From assembly GCA_030428615.1 (NCBI GenBank), contig JAUIDN010000002.1, positions 310,001 through 374,000 of the forward strand: 64,000 nt of DNA, read 5' to 3'. Each line of letters begins with the position of its first letter. Position 1 is the stretch's first letter. This DNA is from Alphaproteobacteria bacterium (GTDB lineage Bacteria; Pseudomonadota; Alphaproteobacteria; Sphingomonadales; Emcibacteraceae). A program made the position numbers and the translations under genes. The notes below the pieces were generated by a model. That model was not told the origin of the DNA. It was given only the letters and a program-made list of their open reading frames with translations, and made no database searches. Shown piece after piece: positions 36,047 through 45,328 of the stretch.

Positions 36047-38098
36047 ATGACCATGACCATATTATTGTCCAGCGGTGTTGATCGGAAGTTCCTTGGAAGG
36101 ACAGCGTTAAGTTTTGTACTGGGCGCCTGCCTTTTAAATACTATGGTGCCGCACGCTTTGGCACAAACAAGGGTAATGCCTGAAATGACGGAAGCAGAGG
36201 ATCAACCAAAATCCATTTTGTTTCCTGCGGGAGTACCGGGCCCCTATTTTCCAAGCGATGAAGAAATAGCGCAGGCCGCCGAAGAGCGTCTAAGTCAAAA
36301 TCCGCAAAATTCAGATGTTCAGACTGGTGAGGTTCTTGTACCAGAGGATGAATTGGTTGTTGTTTCTGAATTAGATAACGGTGATGGCTCGGCCTATGGG
36401 ACAATCGGTCAACGTGAAAGCGGTCTGGCAAAAACCATATGGCAACCATCAGAATTTGAAAAAATTGAAAAGCTGCTTGGAGCGCTTAATTTACCGTCGA
36501 CCTCTCCCGTGATGGATGATATTGCACGAAAATTATTATTGGCGGTGGCAACCGCTCCGACGGGTGAACCGTTGCTCGAAGAACAGCAATCTTCTTTATT
36601 TTCGGGGGAAGAAGATGAAAATGTGCGGCGTGATCAGCCGGCGGCGTTTGATGAAAAACTGTTAAAGGCGTTTATAAATTTGCGTTTAAAGAAGCTTATA
36701 GAGCGGGGCAACCTCGTGGATTTAGTAAGCTATATCCAGAACTTGCCTGAAGGCACGATGGAACCGGAACAGCAGAACGCCGAAATTCTTATGTTGGGCG
36801 GGGACTTGATCGGGGCCTGCCAAATGACACAGGATGCGCGACGAGCGTCGACCGAGCGAGAGACACAAATTAACCGCTTCAGCGCGCAGACTGAAACTGA
36901 ACCGGATACTGAAAATATATTCTGGCTTAAAATGGTGGCATTCTGCCGTATCCTTGAAGGAAATAACCAAGGCGCACAGATTGCAATTGATATGCTGAAT
37001 GAGCAAGGAAATATCGATTTTGTTTTTTCAGACCTTCTTGGCAGATTAATGGAAAACCCTGAAACGCGCGGTTCGTTTCTTAGCAGGGGCCTTACATCCT
37101 TAGAGCCACTGAACTACACCATACTTTCTCTTCTGGATCAGACGATTGACGCTGACCTGATTGAAAACAGCTCGCCGCTCATTACCAGTGCACTGGTTAT
37201 CAATCCGAACATGCCACCGGAAAATAGATTTCAGGCTGCGGTAAAAAGTTATGAATCCGGTGGGGTTTCGGCGGAACTTTTAAGAAACATATACGGCCTG
37301 CGGGAATTTACCGATACGGAATATAATAATGCGGTAAGGATGGCGGAATATGACGCTCGTCCGGTTGCGGATGCGCTTCTTTATCAGGCAGCGTCAAAAC
37401 AAACGAATGATTTTGAGAAAGCACAGGTACTTGAAGCGATTTGGAAACGGGCGCTGGAAAATAATGACCTTCCTAGAAAAGCAGCATTGAACGTTGATAC
37501 GCTTAAGTCACTCACTCCAGCCTCAAGATTATTTAATCATGCGCATCATATTGCCAGAGGGCTCATTCTGGCGGGCGAAACTGATCGCGCCGTTGAGTGG
37601 TATAATTTTGTCCGAAGAAACGCCGCCAGTGGGGATGCTGAAGCAACACGCGCGCTAATAAATGTCTGGCCACTCATTATCCTGGCGACAGACAGGGGCG
37701 AAATACCGTGGTCAGAAAATATTCTTGATCTGTGGTGGAATGGACAGATGGTTCTGGCGCCTGAAAACAGGGACAGTAAAGCGGCTCTGTTTTACGCGGC
37801 GGCGGAAGCATTTGACTATCCGGTTTCCGATATCAAATGGGAAGAGCTCATAACTGAGAACCGTTCGAATAAGGTTCGCTCAATACCACTTGCCGTTTGG
37901 CGTGAGATGATAAAATCAGTTGGGGAAAATAAGCAGGCGCAATCAATTATCCTCGGCCTGATCGCCATGGGGAAAGACGGGCCGGGAAGTCTTGATCCAT
38001 CGGGGATCAGCACGATCATACGCATGTTAAGAAGCTTCGGTATGGAAAAAGAGGCGCGTAAAGTGGCTATTGAAGCTCTTGTTACAAATGATTTCTGA
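36047..38098 (+). CDS. Large exported protein of unknown function
   Basis: About 683 residues from ATG 36047; ATG 36053 is equally possible, while the further in-frame TTG at 36026 overlaps the upstream ORF. The N-terminus has a basic stretch, a hydrophobic core (LSFVLGACLLNTMVPHAL) and ALAQ, a classical signal peptidase I site, so export to the periplasm is likely. An acidic, low-complexity region follows to about residue 130. The rest looks alpha-helical and repeat-like, with many amphipathic helices and Ala/Leu/Glu-rich blocks reminiscent of TPR or HEAT-type solenoids. I recognise no catalytic motif. It is directly coupled to xerD. Confidence 0.8.
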   Translation: MTMTILLSSGVDRKFLGRTALSFVLGACLLNTMVPHALAQTRVMPEMTEAEDQPKSILFPAGVPGPYFPSDEEIAQAAEERLSQNPQNSDVQTGEVLVPEDELVVVSELDNGDGSAYGTIGQRESGLAKTIWQPSEFEKIEKLLGALNLPSTSPVMDDIARKLLLAVATAPTGEPLLEEQQSSLFSGEEDENVRRDQPAAFDEKLLKAFINLRLKKLIERGNLVDLVSYIQNLPEGTMEPEQQNAEILMLGGDLIGACQMTQDARRASTERETQINRFSAQTETEPDTENIFWLKMVAFCRILEGNNQGAQIAIDMLNEQGNIDFVFSDLLGRLMENPETRGSFLSRGLTSLEPLNYTILSLLDQTIDADLIENSSPLITSALVINPNMPPENRFQAAVKSYESGGVSAELLRNIYGLREFTDTEYNNAVRMAEYDARPVADALLYQAASKQTNDFEKAQVLEAIWKRALENNDLPRKAALNVDTLKSLTPASRLFNHAHHIARGLILAGETDRAVEWYNFVRRNAASGDAEATRALINVWPLIILATDRGEIPWSENILDLWWNGQMVLAPENRDSKAALFYAAAEAFDYPVSDIKWEELITENRSNKVRSIPLAVWREMIKSVGENKQAQSIILGLIAMGKDGPGSLDPSGISTIIRMLRSFGMEKEARKVAIEALVTNDF

Positions 38099-39033
38099 TG
38101 AAAGATCAACACCTTATAGAATTATTTCTTGAAATGATTCTCACCGAAAGAGCGGCGTCGATAAACACCATCGAATCCTATCGTCGCGATCTTGAACAGT
38201 TTATCTCATCTGTTCCCAAAGTGTCAGGTGACATCCTGTGTGTGGCAAGTCGGGACGATTTGAGGCGATACCTTGGGCTGCTTGAAAAAAATAAATTTGC
38301 GGCAACGACGGCGGCAAGAAAGCTTTCCTGTCTAAGGCAGTTTTTCAAGTTTCTTTTTGCTGAAGGTATAAGAGAAGACAATCCGGCACTTGACCTGGAC
38401 AGCCCGAATATTGGCCGCTCATTACCCAAACTTCTGAGTGAGGAAGATGTTTCAAAGCTTCTGAGTGCGGCGAAACAAAAAGCGGAACGAAATGAAAAAT
38501 TACCAGATATAAGGCTTTGGGCGTTGCTTGAGCTGTTATACGCGACGGGTCTGCGTGTTTCGGAGCTGGTGAGCTTGCCGGCTTCCGTATTTCGAAGTGG
38601 TGAGCCCTATATTTATGTTCGCGGCAAAGGCGACAAAGAAAGGCTGGTTCCCTTAAGCGAAAGAGCGCTTGCGGCGGTTGACCGGTACATAGAATGCATG
38701 AATACGGACCGGGATAACAAGGGAAGATTGAAATACAAGCCGCCTCAAAAATGGCTGTTTCCGTCGCGTGGAAAACTGGGACATTTAACGCGCCACCGTT
38801 TTGCACAGCTTCTGAAAGAGATGGGGAACGAAGTCGGTATTTCCCCCAAGACATTATCCCCACATGTAGTAAGGCATGCATTTGCCACACATCTGCTTTC
38901 CAACGGTGCCGATTTAAGGGCGGTTCAAAAAATGCTGGGACATGCCGATATAAGCACAACACAGATATATACTCATGTACTGGAGGAAAGGCTGAAATCG
39001 CTGGTACAGAGCAAACACCCGCTTGTAAAATAG
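38098..39033 (+). CDS. xerD: Tyrosine recombinase XerD
   Basis: Site-specific recombinase that, with XerC, resolves chromosome dimers at dif under FtsK control. The N-terminal SAM-like core-binding domain covers about residues 1-90 (TINTIESYRRDLEQF). The catalytic domain shows the conserved Arg in LLYATGLRVSELVSL, Lys in VRGKGDKERLVP, HVVRHAFATHLL (HxxR), LGHADISTTQIYTHV with His and the nucleophile Tyr. Length is 311 residues. It is assigned XerD rather than XerC from its usual neighbourhood with accA and aroK; the distinction is less certain than the family. Confidence 0.9.
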   Translation: MKDQHLIELFLEMILTERAASINTIESYRRDLEQFISSVPKVSGDILCVASRDDLRRYLGLLEKNKFAATTAARKLSCLRQFFKFLFAEGIREDNPALDLDSPNIGRSLPKLLSEEDVSKLLSAAKQKAERNEKLPDIRLWALLELLYATGLRVSELVSLPASVFRSGEPYIYVRGKGDKERLVPLSERALAAVDRYIECMNTDRDNKGRLKYKPPQKWLFPSRGKLGHLTRHRFAQLLKEMGNEVGISPKTLSPHVVRHAFATHLLSNGADLRAVQKMLGHADISTTQIYTHVLEERLKSLVQSKHPLVK

Positions 39034-39130
39034 ACCAATTATAGGGATGGCCGGGTTTTTTTAGTCGCCTTTTATGCCGGCAGGGGGTATAAGGGCTTTT
39101 TTGCAAACAATAATAGTGAAGTTATATTAG

Positions 39131-40084
39131 ATGCAAACATATTTAGATTTTGAAAAATCTATTGCCGAGCTTGAAAGCAGAATTCGCGATATGAAGAGCT
39201 TGGAAAGCGGTGATGAAATCAATATCGCTGAAGAAGTGGACCGGCTTGAGAATAAGCTCGATAAATTGTTACGGTCGACTTATGCCAAGCTGACATCGTG
39301 GGAAAAAATCAAGGTGGCTCGTCATCCGGACAGGCCTCATCTTTCTGACTATATAAGCAATTTATTCACAGACTTTATGGAGCTCTCCGGAGATCGTAAT
39401 TTTTCTGATGATCAGGCTATTATTGGTGGGATCGGAAGATTTAACGGCCAGTCTGTTATGGTGGTTGGCCATGAAAAAGGCAATGATACGGAAAGCCGTA
39501 TTAAGCATAATTTCGGTATGGCGAGGCCGGAAGGATTTCGCAAAGCGGTGAGGTTGTTTCATCTTGCGGACCAGTTTAAAATTCCTATTGTCACTTTCGT
39601 TGATACGGCAGGGGCCTACCCCGGTATTGGTGCAGAGGAACGCGGTCAGGCGGAAGCCATTGCGCGATCCACAGAAGCCTGCCTTGACGTAAAAGTACCC
39701 TTAATCAGTGTAATTGTTGGTGAGGGTGGATCCGGTGGTGCGGTGGCGCTTGCGGTAGGGAATAAAGTGTTGATGATGGAACACGCGGTTTATAGTGTTA
39801 TTTCCCCCGAAGGCTGTGCTTCTATTTTATGGCGCACCAGTGAAAAAGCTGAGGACGCGGCAAACGCTCTGAAAATAACGGCACAGGACCTTTTAAAACT
39901 TGAAGTGATTGATGAAGTGATACCGGAGCCGATCGGCGGTGCGCACCGCGATCACGAAAAAACGATGAAGTCCGTTCGAAAAGCGATCGATAATGCCCTT
40001 CTTGAATTTTCTGCTATCAGCTCGGATAAAATTATGGAGCTCAGACGGGAAAAATTCCTGAATATGGGTAATGTGGGTCTTTAA
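39131..40084 (+). CDS. accA: Acetyl-CoA carboxylase carboxyltransferase subunit alpha
   Basis: Alpha subunit of the carboxyltransferase that makes malonyl-CoA for fatty acid synthesis. The N-terminal coiled region (LDFEKSIAELESRI) is followed by the conserved RHPDRPHLSDYI, GDRNFSDDQAIIGG, TFVDTAGAYPGIGAEERGQ and VIGEGGSGGA-type oxyanion loop (VGEGGSGGAVAL). Length is 317 residues. It faces convergent secA across 33 bases containing an imperfect hairpin (40086-40105). Confidence 0.97.
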   Translation: MQTYLDFEKSIAELESRIRDMKSLESGDEINIAEEVDRLENKLDKLLRSTYAKLTSWEKIKVARHPDRPHLSDYISNLFTDFMELSGDRNFSDDQAIIGGIGRFNGQSVMVVGHEKGNDTESRIKHNFGMARPEGFRKAVRLFHLADQFKIPIVTFVDTAGAYPGIGAEERGQAEAIARSTEACLDVKVPLISVIVGEGGSGGAVALAVGNKVLMMEHAVYSVISPEGCASILWRTSEKAEDAANALKITAQDLLKLEVIDEVIPEPIGGAHRDHEKTMKSVRKAIDNALLEFSAISSDKIMELRREKFLNMGNVGL

Positions 40085-40117
40085 GCCGACTTAATTTAAG
40101 CTCGGAATATCTTTCAC

Positions 40118-42853
40118 CTAAATAGCACCGTGGCAATGCTTGTATTTTTTGCCGCTACCGCAAGGACACGGGTCGTTTCGACCTACTTTCGGCATAACCA
40201 GACCGTGGCAGTGTTTATATTTCTTGCCGCTTCCGCACGGACATTCGGCATTGCGGGGGGTGTTCTTCCACTCTGCGGGGTTTCCGGTGGCGGCCGGTCT
40301 TGGTCCGGATGTGCCGGGATGGCTCTCTCTCATTTGGCCGCGATCCGGTTCGTCAAGGTCGGGGAGCTCTTCTTCGCGTCTTATTTGCACATGCGCTAAT
40401 AGAAGCGCCACATTTTCACGTGTATTTGTAAGCATATTTTCAAACATTGAAAATGCTTCCGTTTTATATTCGTCAAGCGGGTTTCGCTGCCCATAGGATC
40501 TTAGTTGAATAACCTGACGAAGGTGATCAAGTTGCGCCAAATGTTCTTTCCAGTGACTGTCAATGGATTGGAGCAGAATTGTCCGCTCAAGTTGTCTCAT
40601 GACTTCGGGGCCGATTTCTGCACTTCGTTTTGCCATGAAATGGTCGGCGGCCTCAACGAGACGGTCTTCGAAAGTATCGCGGTCAATGCCTTCTTCCTGC
40701 GCCCACTCTTCTAGTCCGAAATCCTGTGTGAAGATGCGCTTCGCTTCAATAGAAAGGCCGTTTACATCCCAATCTTCCGGGTAGCTCCGTGCGGGGATAT
40801 GGCGGGCGACAAGGTCTTCTACCAGATGCTCCCGCATATCGGCGATTGTTTCTTCCAGATTATCTTCGGTCATGACTTCACGGCGCTGCTCGTAAATTGC
40901 TTTACGCTGATCGTTCATGACGTTGTCAAACTTAAGCAGGTTTTTACGGATATCGTAGTTTCGGGTTTCAACTTTTTCCTGCGATTTTTCGACGGCCCGG
41001 TTAAGCCATGGATGTGTAAGTGATTCACCCTCTTCGAAGCCAAGCTTTTGCATCCAGCTGTCCATTCGTTCGCCGCCGAATATTCGCATCAGGTCATCTT
41101 CCATGCTTAAGTAGAATTTCGAATAGCCCGGATCACCCTGTCGACCGGACCGTCCGCGAAGCTGATTATCAATGCGGCGACTTTCGTGGCGCTCTGTTCC
41201 CAGAACAAACAGCCCACCCAGTTCGATGACTTTTCTTTTCTCTTCTGCGACTTCTTCGATGATTTTTTCAATATGCTTTTGGCGCGCGGCTTCATCTTCT
41301 TCAGTAATTTCACGTTCGATGCGCATGTCAATATTCCCGCCGAGCTGAATATCAGTTCCGCGGCCGGCCATGTTGGTTGCGATGGTAACGGCGCCTTCCC
41401 GCCCGGCCTGACTGACGATATAGGCTTCTTCCTCGTGAAATTTTGCGTTCAGCACATTATGGGGGATTTTGCGTTTTTTAAGCAAAGCAGCAAGATATTC
41501 TGATTTCTCAATACTGACGGTACCGACAAGGATCGGCTGTCGGGTTTTATAACATTCTTCGATTCTGTCGACGATTGCGGCAAATTTTTCTTCTGCAGTT
41601 CGGTATATTTCGTCATGGTCATCAATACGGGCAACATCAATATTGGTGGGAATTTCAATCACTTCCAGGCCGTAAATGTCCGCAAATTCCGAGGCTTCTG
41701 TTGCCGCCGTACCGGTCATTCCGGCCAACTTTTCATAAAGCCGGAAATAATTCTGAAACGTTACGGACGCAAGCGTCTGATTTTCGGAACGGATGTCTAC
41801 GCCTTCCTTCGCTTCAATTGCCTGATGAAGACCATCAGAAAGTCGTCTTCCATCCATCATCCGACCGGTAAATTCGTCGATCAGGATGATGTCACCACCT
41901 TTGACGATATAATCTTTTTCTGCCTGAAAAAGCTTATGTGCTCTTAAAGCCTGATTGACATGATGAACGACAGCTACATTTCCATAATCATATAAATTAT
42001 CTGTTTCTATCAGACCGGCTTTCTTTAACACCTGCTCCAGATGCTCCATGCCGTCTTCGGTCAGTGAAATGCTTCTTGTTTTTTCATCCACGTCATAATC
42101 TTCGGGGACAAGTTCCGGAATGATTTTATTGATGGAGACATAAAGCTCCGATTTGTCTTCGGTTGGGCCAGATATGATAAGCGGTGTTCTCGCCTCATCA
42201 ATTAAAATGCTGTCCACCTCATCGACGATGGCAAAAACGGGGTCTCTTTGGGCCATCGCATCGGGGTGAAATTTCATGTTATCGCGAAGATAATCAAAAC
42301 CAAGTTCATTGTTTGTGGCGTATGTAACATCACAGGCATAGGCCTGTTTTCTGTTTTCATCGGGCAAATTCGGGATGACGCATCCCACGGTCATGCCAAG
42401 AAACCGATATATCTGTCCCATCCATTCTGAATCTCGGGTGGCCAGATAATCATTGACGGTAACAATATGAACCCCTCTTCCCGGCAAGGCGTTCAGATAA
42501 CCTGCAAGGGTGGAAACAAGCGTCTTACCTTCACCTGTTTTCATTTCAGAAATTTTACCTTCGTGAAGAACAATACCACCGATCAGCTGAACATCATAAT
42601 GACGCTGCCCAAGGGTTCTGACGGCGGCTTCACGGACAACGGCAAAGGCTTCAACCAAAAGATTGTCGAGTGCTTCACCGTTTTTCAGCCGTTCCCTGAA
42701 TTCTACGGTCTTGTTTGCTAATTCTTCATCGGATAACGCCTGAATTTCGGGCTCTAATGCGTTTATGGCTTTTATGCGCGGTTCCAGATTTTTTAGATAA
42801 CGGTCATTCGCTGTACCAAAGAGCTTTCTGGCAAGTTTACCCATTCCCAGCAT
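40118..42853 (-). CDS. secA: Preprotein translocase ATPase SecA with tandem SEC-C zinc motifs
   Basis: Motor ATPase driving secretion through SecYEG. Walker A is [10 protein letters not shown] (about 103-112), the DEAD-type motif is [18 protein letters not shown], and motif VI is [13 protein letters not shown]. The C-terminal linker ends in two consecutive zinc-binding SEC-C modules, each containing [14 protein letters not shown], about 25 residues apart. Most SecA proteins have one. These contact SecB and lipids in E. coli. Length is 911 residues. An AGGA element eight bases before ATG 42853 supports this start. Confidence 0.98.
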   Translation of the reverse strand: MLGMGKLARKLFGTANDRYLKNLEPRIKAINALEPEIQALSDEELANKTVEFRERLKNGEALDNLLVEAFAVVREAAVRTLGQRHYDVQLIGGIVLHEGKISEMKTGEGKTLVSTLAGYLNALPGRGVHIVTVNDYLATRDSEWMGQIYRFLGMTVGCVIPNLPDENRKQAYACDVTYATNNELGFDYLRDNMKFHPDAMAQRDPVFAIVDEVDSILIDEARTPLIISGPTEDKSELYVSINKIIPELVPEDYDVDEKTRSISLTEDGMEHLEQVLKKAGLIETDNLYDYGNVAVVHHVNQALRAHKLFQAEKDYIVKGGDIILIDEFTGRMMDGRRLSDGLHQAIEAKEGVDIRSENQTLASVTFQNYFRLYEKLAGMTGTAATEASEFADIYGLEVIEIPTNIDVARIDDHDEIYRTAEEKFAAIVDRIEECYKTRQPILVGTVSIEKSEYLAALLKKRKIPHNVLNAKFHEEEAYIVSQAGREGAVTIATNMAGRGTDIQLGGNIDMRIEREITEEDEAARQKHIEKIIEEVAEEKRKVIELGGLFVLGTERHESRRIDNQLRGRSGRQGDPGYSKFYLSMEDDLMRIFGGERMDSWMQKLGFEEGESLTHPWLNRAVEKSQEKVETRNYDIRKNLLKFDNVMNDQRKAIYEQRREVMTEDNLEETIADMREHLVEDLVARHIPARSYPEDWDVNGLSIEAKRIFTQDFGLEEWAQEEGIDRDTFEDRLVEAADHFMAKRSAEIGPEVMRQLERTILLQSIDSHWKEHLAQLDHLRQVIQLRSYGQRNPLDEYKTEAFSMFENMLTNTRENVALLLAHVQIRREEELPDLDEPDRGQMRESHPGTSGPRPAATGNPAEWKNTPRNAECPCGSGKKYKHCHGLVMPKVGRNDPCPCGSGKKYKHCHGAI
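40126..40252. repeat. Tandem duplication encoding the two SecA SEC-C modules
   Basis: Segments 40126-40177 and 40201-40252 align without gaps, 41 of 52 bases identical by my count, with a 75-base period. Both encode [14 protein letters not shown] on the minus strand. Most differences are silent, which indicates an old in-frame duplication kept by selection. Confidence 0.85.
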
Positions 42854-43104
42854 TATTTTTTCCTATCGCGGCGGCAAATTGTTTCTGCGCCTTTTTTGTG
42901 AAGTCCGTCCTGTTTACAGTTAAAGGCCGGAATTCAAAAATTAATTACATATATAGAGTAGCACAAATAAGAGCGTAGACGCCCTCTGTCAATGATAGAT
43001 GGCTATATAATTGATATTTTTAAGAGAAAATGTGGACAATTCTTCCAAACGCGGCTTATAACGTGGACTGTCATTAAAAACGTTGAAGTAAAGCGACCAG
43101 ATAG

Positions 43105-44331
43105 ATGAATAAGCGTTCCCCATTGGCACCGGATCATTTTCCCAAGCTCCCCATAATTAAAGGCATACGTCTTGGTACTGCGGCGACGGCTATGAAATAT
43201 AAAGACCGGGATGATTTATTACTGGTGTCTTTCCCGGAAGGGGCAACGGTTGGCGGCGTATTTACGAAGTCAAAATGTTTTTCCGCGCCCGTTGGGTGGT
43301 GCCGGGACATAATGTCCACCAAGAAGCCAGCCAAAGCGCTATTGGTAAATGCGGGAAATGCAAATGCCTTTACAGGTAAGGCGGGCGATGATGCAATGGC
43401 GTCAACTATTGCATCTGTTTCGGAAAATCTGTCCTGCGAAAATGACCAGATATATGTGGCGTCAACGGGGGTGATCGGACAGGTGCTGGACGCCAATTTG
43501 ATTAACCAGCATGTTGCACGTGTGGCGGGTGCTTTGGCCCCGAATCTTTGGCAGGCGGCGGCGAAAGCCATTCTGACAACCGATACATTTCCGAAGATTG
43601 CAACGCGGTCAGCGAAAATAGGGGGGCAGGAAGTCACCATTAACGGCATTACCAAAGGATCCGGGATGATTGCGCCCGACATGGCGACGATGCTGGGGTT
43701 TATATTTACCGATGCCGCGATTGAGCAAAATGTACTGCAGGACATTCTCAGCGATACAACGGATAAATCGTTCAATTCCATTACCGTGGATAGTGACACA
43801 TCGACGTCAGATACGGTTCTTCTGTTTGCAACCGGTGCCAAAAACAGGATAAGCGATGTAAATGATCCGGAATTGGACGACTTTAAGGAAAAGTTGGCTG
43901 ACCTGATGCTTGAGTTGGCACACCAGATCGTCAGGGACGGTGAAGGGGCAACAAAATTTATCACCATTAACGTTTCGGGTGCGGAACATAATGCAGCGGC
44001 AAAAAAAATTGCCATGAGTATCGCCAATTCACCGCTGGTGAAAACAGCAATCGCTGGTGAAGATGCCAACTGGGGGCGAATTGTTATGGCAGTGGGTAAA
44101 GCCGGAGAAGAAGCAGACCGGGACAATCTTCAAATTTATATTGGGGGCCAGAAAGTAACTGAGCATGGGATGGGTGTGGAAGGGTATGATGAGGAGCTTT
44201 GTACGACTCACTTGAAAGGTCAGGAAATTGATATCGACGTTGATGTGGCAATCGGTACCGGAAAAGCGACGGTGTGGACATGTGATCTGACCCACGATTA
44301 TATAAGCATAAATGCGGATTATAGAAGTTAG
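43105..44331 (+). CDS. argJ: Bifunctional glutamate N-acetyltransferase / N-acetylglutamate synthase ArgJ
   Basis: Transfers acetyl from N-acetylornithine to glutamate in arginine synthesis, and may also acetylate with acetyl-CoA. The autocleavage region is KGSGMIAPDMATMLGF, with the nucleophile Thr in MATML. LLVNAGNANAFTG, STGVIG and GEDANWGRIVMAVGKAG are further signatures. Length is 408 residues. It diverges from secA over a 251-bp gap in which I see no ORF. Confidence 0.97.
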   Translation: MNKRSPLAPDHFPKLPIIKGIRLGTAATAMKYKDRDDLLLVSFPEGATVGGVFTKSKCFSAPVGWCRDIMSTKKPAKALLVNAGNANAFTGKAGDDAMASTIASVSENLSCENDQIYVASTGVIGQVLDANLINQHVARVAGALAPNLWQAAAKAILTTDTFPKIATRSAKIGGQEVTINGITKGSGMIAPDMATMLGFIFTDAAIEQNVLQDILSDTTDKSFNSITVDSDTSTSDTVLLFATGAKNRISDVNDPELDDFKEKLADLMLELAHQIVRDGEGATKFITINVSGAEHNAAAKKIAMSIANSPLVKTAIAGEDANWGRIVMAVGKAGEEADRDNLQIYIGGQKVTEHGMGVEGYDEELCTTHLKGQEIDIDVDVAIGTGKATVWTCDLTHDYISINADYRS

Positions 44332-44333
44332 TG

Positions 44334-44885
44334 ATGAAACCGGACTTGCGAATAGAAACGGATCGATTAATCCTGAGAGCTTATAATGAAACTGACCTTG
44401 ACGACCATGTTGAAATTTTAGGCGACTGGGATGTGACCCGTTGGCTTTCAACCAATATTCCCTTTCCCTATAGCCGTCCGGCGGGAGAAGCGTTTATTAA
44501 TGAGGCCAAAGCCAACTTTCAGGAGGGCGATCAAATCTGTTTTTCAATAATTGACAAAATAACAGAGCGGCATATGGGCGGCTTAAAAATATTTTCCGCC
44601 AAAAGTGAGGAATGTGAGATTGGGTATTGGCTCGGGCGGGGTTTCTGGGCGAAAGGGTTTGCGACGGAATTTCTGACGGCGGTGATTAACTGGCTGAAAC
44701 AGGAAGGGACCATCAAAAAACTGGTGGCGCAGACGGCCAATCAGAATGTTGGCTCGCGAAAAGTGCTTGAAAAAGTTGGTTTTCGTCATAAAGGGTTACC
44801 CCCGGCTAACTATGCCCGCCGCGGCCACGGTGCCGGGTGCAGTGAATATTATGTTTTAAACATTGATGGCAGAGATACGGGATGA
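44334..44885 (+). CDS. GNAT N-acetyltransferase, RimJ/RimL type
   Basis: A 183-residue acetyltransferase. ETDRLILRAYNETDLDDHVE at the N-terminus and EIGYWLGRGFWAKGFATEFL (acetyl-CoA-binding motif A), then NVGSRKVLEKVGFRHKG (motif B), are typical of ribosomal-protein or small-molecule N-acetyltransferases. The substrate is not predictable. It starts two bases after the argJ stop and its end overlaps the mutT start. Confidence 0.9.
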   Translation: MKPDLRIETDRLILRAYNETDLDDHVEILGDWDVTRWLSTNIPFPYSRPAGEAFINEAKANFQEGDQICFSIIDKITERHMGGLKIFSAKSEECEIGYWLGRGFWAKGFATEFLTAVINWLKQEGTIKKLVAQTANQNVGSRKVLEKVGFRHKGLPPANYARRGHGAGCSEYYVLNIDGRDTG

Positions 44886-45328
44886 GTGAATTTTGCGCTG
44901 ATCCGCCCGGCGGGCGACCCTCCGGCCCCGTAAAGCTTGTGACCGTTTCGGCAGTGGTAATGGTCGATATAGATGGGCGAATATTAATTGCCCAGCGTCC
45001 GGAAGGAAAAAGCATGGCAGGGCTTTGGGAATTTCCGGGTGGCAAGGTTGAAGAAGGTGAAACGCCCGAGCGCGCCTTAATTCGCGAACTCAAGGAAGAA
45101 TTGGGGATTGATACAACAGAAGCATGTCTGGCAGCATTTACATTTGCATCTCACACCTATGATGATTTTCATTTGCTGATGCCTGTTTTTCTCTGTCGCA
45201 AATGGGACGGCTTTGTTCAGGCAAAAGAAGGTCAAAATTTAAAGTGGGTGAAAATAGAAGACCTCAAAAAATATTCTATGCCGCCCGCGGACGAACCGTT
45301 AATTGCCATGATCCGTGATTTTTTATGA
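44882..45328 (+). CDS. mutT: 8-oxo-dGTP diphosphatase (MutT, Nudix hydrolase)
   Basis: Removes oxidised dGTP from the nucleotide pool. The Nudix box GGKVEEGETPERALIRELKE followed by ELGI is complete. AQRPEGKSMAGLWEFPGGK precedes it as in MutT. Length is 148 residues. Its start overlaps the acetyltransferase stop (ATGA), and its 3' end overlaps the convergent methyltransferase gene by six bases. Confidence 0.94.
   Translation: MSEFCADPPGGRPSGPVKLVTVSAVVMVDIDGRILIAQRPEGKSMAGLWEFPGGKVEEGETPERALIRELKEELGIDTTEACLAAFTFASHTYDDFHLLMPVFLCRKWDGFVQAKEGQNLKWVKIEDLKKYSMPPADEPLIAMIRDFL

Noticed and set aside
38345-39106. 253-codon minus-strand ORF opposite xerD
   Set aside because: Antisense of xerD; no domain, and composition fits a shadow frame.
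40086-40105. Imperfect hairpin between accA and secA
   Set aside because: It has a bulge, a very small loop and no T-run on either strand, so it is mentioned only as context and not called as a terminator.
43134-44126. 330-codon minus-strand ORF within argJ
   Set aside because: It is the antisense shadow of the strongly supported argJ gene; its serine/alanine-rich composition follows from argJ codon use.
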